18,934 nt of DNA. Source: Kitasatospora phosalacinea (lineage in GTDB: Bacteria; Actinomycetota; Actinomycetes; Streptomycetales; Streptomycetaceae). The position numbers were made by a program, and so were the translations under genes. This document shows, one piece after another, positions 16,261 to 18,934 of the stretch (positions within the stretch are counted from its first letter, which is position 1; every line of letters begins with the position of its first letter). The notes below the pieces were generated by a model. The model did no database searches, was not told the DNA's origin, and was given only the letters and a program-made list of their open reading frames with translations. The stretch covers positions 1 through 18,934 of the forward strand of contig NZ_JNYE01000141.1 in NCBI RefSeq assembly GCF_000717185.1, given 5' to 3'.

Positions 16261-18934
16261 TCACAACATCGAATCGGGTAGTTGAACCTCCGAGTTCACG
16301 AGCTCGAACCAGACGACTTTGCCCAGCCCTTCGGCCCTGGTGCCCCAGCGCAGGGCCAGCCTGCGGACCAGTTCGAGGCCGCGCCCGCCCTCGTCGCCCG
16401 CCCCGGCGTGGCGCTCCTTGGGCGGGTCGGGCAGCGGGTCGGAGATCTCGACCAGGAGCAGTTCGCCGAGGGTGAGCCGGACGCCGATCGGGGCGCTGGC
16501 GTACCGGACGGCGTTGGTGACCAGTTCGCTGACGAGCAGTTCGGCGGTGTCGGTGAGCTCCTCGACGCCCCAGTCGGCCAGCGTGCCGCGGACGAGGCGC
16601 CGGGCCCGGGAGACCGCGGTCGGCTCGGCGGGCAGCGTCCAGCCCGCGGTGGGCGACTCGGCCCGGCCGCGGCCGAGCCGGGCCAGCAGCAGGGCCACGT
16701 CGTCGGGCTCGCGGCCCTGCTCCATGGTGTCGAGGACGGCCTCGCACGCCTGCTGGATCGAGGCGTACGGCTGTTCCAGCACGGTGATCAACCTCCCCAG
16801 TCCCACGTCCAGATCCTTGTCCCGGGACTCCACCAGCCCGTCGGTGCACAGGGCGAGCAGGCTGCCGTCCGGGATCTCCATCTCGATGGACTCGAACGGC
16901 ACCCCGCCGACGCCGAGCGGCGCGCCGGAGGGCAGGTCGAGCACCTGGCCCGCGCCGCCGGGCAGCGGGCCGCCGGAGCGGGCCGGTTCGGCGTCGGCTC
17001 CGGGCACCACCAGGACCGGCGGGATGTGGCCGGCCTTGGTGACGGTCAGGCTGCGCCGGGCGGGGTCGAAGACCGCGTAGACGCAGGTGGCGAGCAGGGC
17101 CTCGTCGGGGCCCTGGGCGAGGTCGTCGGCGAGTTCGTGGACGTGCCGCAGGACGACCTCGGGGGCCAGGTCGAGGGCGGCCAGCACGCGGACGGCGGTG
17201 CGCAGCCGGCCCATCGTGGCGGCGGCCCGCAGGCCGTGGCCCATCACGTCGCCGACCACCAGGGCGGTGCGGTCGTCGGGCAGCGGGATGACGTCGAACC
17301 AGTCGCCGCCGACCTCGGTGCCGCTGGAGCCGGGCACGTACCGGTAGGCGACCTCGACGCCGGTGGGCTGCGGGACCTGCTGCGGCAGCAGGGTGCGCTG
17401 CAGGGTGAGCGCGGCGGTGCGCTCGCGGGCGTAGAGGCGGGCGTTGTCGAGGGAGCTGCCGGCCCGGTCGGCGAGCTCGACGGTGAAGGCGAGGTCGTCG
17501 CGGTCGAAGCCCTCGCGGTAGCCGGCCCGGCTGACCACCAGCAGGCCGATGACGATGCCGCGGGCCCGCAGCGGGACCACCAGCCGGGAGTGGACGCCGA
17601 GTTCGCGGGCGGCCTCGACCTTGGGGTCGCCCGCGAAGGACAGCTCCTCGGTGGAGTTGCCGCCGGAGAGCATCTCGGGGACGCCGCTGCGCAGCACCCG
17701 GCCGAAGACCGAGTCCTCGTCGAAGGTGACCCGGGCGCCGTGCCGCAGCATGGTCTCCACGGCGGGGCCCTGCTGGATCGCGGCGACGCCGAGCTGCAGC
17801 AGCGAGGTGTGCCGGTCGTGGCCGTGCCGGGGCAGGTCGTCGCCGTGCGCGACGGCCTGCAGCAGGATCACCCCGGCGTAGTCGGCGAGCCGCGGGACGA
17901 CCGCCCCGGCCAGCTCCTGGGCGATCATCGACGCGTCCAGCAGGTCGCCGACCCGGGAGCCGAACTCGTTGAGCAGCGACAGCCGGCGCCGGGCGCCCTC
18001 GACCTTGGCCACCGCCCGGTAGCGCTCGGTGACGTCCATGATGGTGCCGGAGATGCCGAGCACCCGGCCGGAGCGGTCGGTCATCCGGCTGTAGGAGATC
18101 GACCGGTAGCCGGAGCGGGCGGTGGACGGGGAGGCCAGCGTGACGTCGATGACGGGCTCGCCGGTGGCCAGCACCTGGCGCTGGACGGCGGTGATCTCGT
18201 CGGCGGAGCGCTCGGGCAGCGTCTCGCCGGTGGTGCGGCCGATGTGCTCCTCGGCGGGCAGGCCGTTCATCTCGGCGAGGGTGCGGTTGACGGCGGTGTA
18301 GCGCAGTTCGGTGTCCAGCACGGCGATGCCGAGCGGGGACTGCTCGAACAGGGCGTCGCGGACCGCGAGGTCCCGTTCGACGGCGCGCAGCGCGGCGGCC
18401 TCGGTGAGCGCGGCCTGCACGTACGGGGCGCCGTCGCCGTCGACCAGCAGCGACAGCCGGGCCTCCACCTCGACCGGCAGGCCGTCCCGGTCGGCGAGTT
18501 CGGTGAAGCCGTGCCAGGAGCCGCGGCGCAGCGTCTCCTGGAGGGCGGCGCGGGTGCGCTGTACCTGGCCCGGGTCGGGGATCAGCTCGTCGACGGAGCG
18601 GCCGACCAGCACCTCGCTGGGCCAGCCGAGCATCTCCTCGGCGGCGGGGCTCCACAGCACCACCCGGCCCGAGGTGTCGAGGATGACGATCGCCACCCGG
18701 ACCACGTCCAGCAGGCTGCCGCCCTCGGTGCGGCGGCTCGGGTGCAGGGCGGTGGGGCCGCTGTCGGCGCGGGCGCCGGGGTGCACCTCCGGCGTGCCGG
18801 GGAAGGCCCGGGCGGGGCGGCCGCGGGCCGGGAGCTCCGCCGGGCCGGGCGCGGTGGGCGGCTGCGGGGCCGGGCCCGCGCTGGGGGCGCTGCCGGGCAG
18901 CGCGGCGGGCCGCTCGCCCGGGCCGGGGCGGCCG
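16261..18934 (-). CDS. SpoIIE/RsbU-type PP2C phosphatase with PAS, PAS, GAF and C-terminal ATPase domains; N-terminus beyond window edge
   Basis: Paralogue of the gene at 13642 with the same domain order. About 890 residues are visible and the frame stays open to the window edge. A GTG at 18784-18786 could start an 841-residue protein, but GGAG touches it directly, so the true start is probably outside. The extra N-terminal stretch is Pro/Ala/Gly-rich. Numbering from that GTG: PAS about 25-128, PAS about 140-255 (with GTIMDVTERYRAV), GAF about 262-455, PP2C about 465-705. The HATPase-type domain spans about 715-832. PP2C motifs are GGDWFD (493-498), GDVMGHGL (512-519), CTDGLVE (647-653, cysteine in the usual Tyr/Phe place) and PDDVALL (694-700). 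The ATPase N-box is ELVTNAVRYA (754-763), followed by DEGGRGLELV. It probably dephosphorylates an anti-anti-sigma factor, with its own kinase-like domain on the same chain. Confidence 0.92.
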   Translation of the reverse strand, partial: GRPGPGERPAALPGSAPSAGPAPQPPTAPGPAELPARGRPARAFPGTPEVHPGARADSGPTALHPSRRTEGGSLLDVVRVAIVILDTSGRVVLWSPAAEEMLGWPSEVLVGRSVDELIPDPGQVQRTRAALQETLRRGSWHGFTELADRDGLPVEVEARLSLLVDGDGAPYVQAALTEAAALRAVERDLAVRDALFEQSPLGIAVLDTELRYTAVNRTLAEMNGLPAEEHIGRTTGETLPERSADEITAVQRQVLATGEPVIDVTLASPSTARSGYRSISYSRMTDRSGRVLGISGTIMDVTERYRAVAKVEGARRRLSLLNEFGSRVGDLLDASMIAQELAGAVVPRLADYAGVILLQAVAHGDDLPRHGHDRHTSLLQLGVAAIQQGPAVETMLRHGARVTFDEDSVFGRVLRSGVPEMLSGGNSTEELSFAGDPKVEAARELGVHSRLVVPLRARGIVIGLLVVSRAGYREGFDRDDLAFTVELADRAGSSLDNARLYARERTAALTLQRTLLPQQVPQPTGVEVAYRYVPGSSGTEVGGDWFDVIPLPDDRTALVVGDVMGHGLRAAATMGRLRTAVRVLAALDLAPEVVLRHVHELADDLAQGPDEALLATCVYAVFDPARRSLTVTKAGHIPPVLVVPGADAEPARSGGPLPGGAGQVLDLPSGAPLGVGGVPFESIEMEIPDGSLLALCTDGLVESRDKDLDVGLGRLITVLEQPYASIQQACEAVLDTMEQGREPDDVALLLARLGRGRAESPTAGWTLPAEPTAVSRARRLVRGTLADWGVEELTDTAELLVSELVTNAVRYASAPIGVRLTLGELLLVEISDPLPDPPKERHAGAGDEGGRGLELVRRLALRWGTRAEGLGKVVWFELVNSEVQLPDSML

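Noticed and set aside
13520..18655. A very long open frame (about 1711 codons) on the minus strand overlapping both sensor genes in another frame.
   Set aside because: It reads as Arg/Pro/Ala-rich low-complexity sequence without domains and crosses the intergenic gap and the 16-bp repeat. Long stop-free shadow frames are expected in very GC-rich DNA, and the true frame shows complete PAS, PP2C and ATPase motifs.

Overview
The window looks like core or near-core chromosome of a high-GC filamentous actinomycete (Streptomyces, Kitasatospora or a close relative). The grounds are very high GC, especially at third codon positions, GTG and TTG starts, actinomycete-type lipoproteins, and SpoIIE/PAS/GAF/HATPase proteins of the kind abundant in these genera. 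I see no rRNA, tRNA, insertion sequence, phage gene or CRISPR array.

Layout. (1) Positions 1-9927, minus strand: two tandem copies of a Dpp/Opp-type peptide ABC importer operon. Each runs binding lipoprotein, permease B, permease C, ATPase D, ATPase F. Operon 2 (9927 to 4429) is complete and ends at a 15-bp perfect hairpin (4366-4400). Operon 1 (4264 to beyond position 1) leaves the window inside its ATPase D gene. (2) 9928-10281: leader/promoter region of operon 2 plus the terminator of typA. (3) 10282-12186, minus strand: the ribosome-associated GTPase TypA/BipA. (4) 12187-12398: divergent intergenic region with several self-complementary segments. (5) 12399-13523, plus strand: a membrane protein of unknown function that looks like an M50 (site-2) protease relative without its metal ligands, carrying an Ala-rich TPR-like tail. 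(6) 13523-13642: a convergent intergenic region made of a 16-bp tandem repeat and a hairpin. (7) 13642-18934, minus strand: two paralogous multidomain signalling proteins (PAS-PAS-GAF-PP2C-HATPase). The upstream one runs off the window edge.

How the genes work together. Each lipoprotein should capture peptides outside the membrane and pass them to its B/C permease pair, powered by a D/F ATPase heterodimer. The main anomaly is ATPase D of operon 2. It has an in-frame internal deletion that removes the ABC signature and Walker B motifs while the ends of the protein and the downstream coupled gene stay intact. Unless this is an assembly error, operon 2 should lack a working D subunit and may depend on the operon 1 ATPases. 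The two SpoIIE-type proteins each carry a phosphatase and an anti-sigma-kinase-like domain and probably act in partner-switching control of sigma factors. No partner anti-anti-sigma gene lies in the window.

I did not find a clearly new defence, mobile or biosynthetic system. The observations most worth checking are the deleted ATPase, the degenerate M50-like protein with its alternative-hairpin leader, and the 16-bp repeat array.
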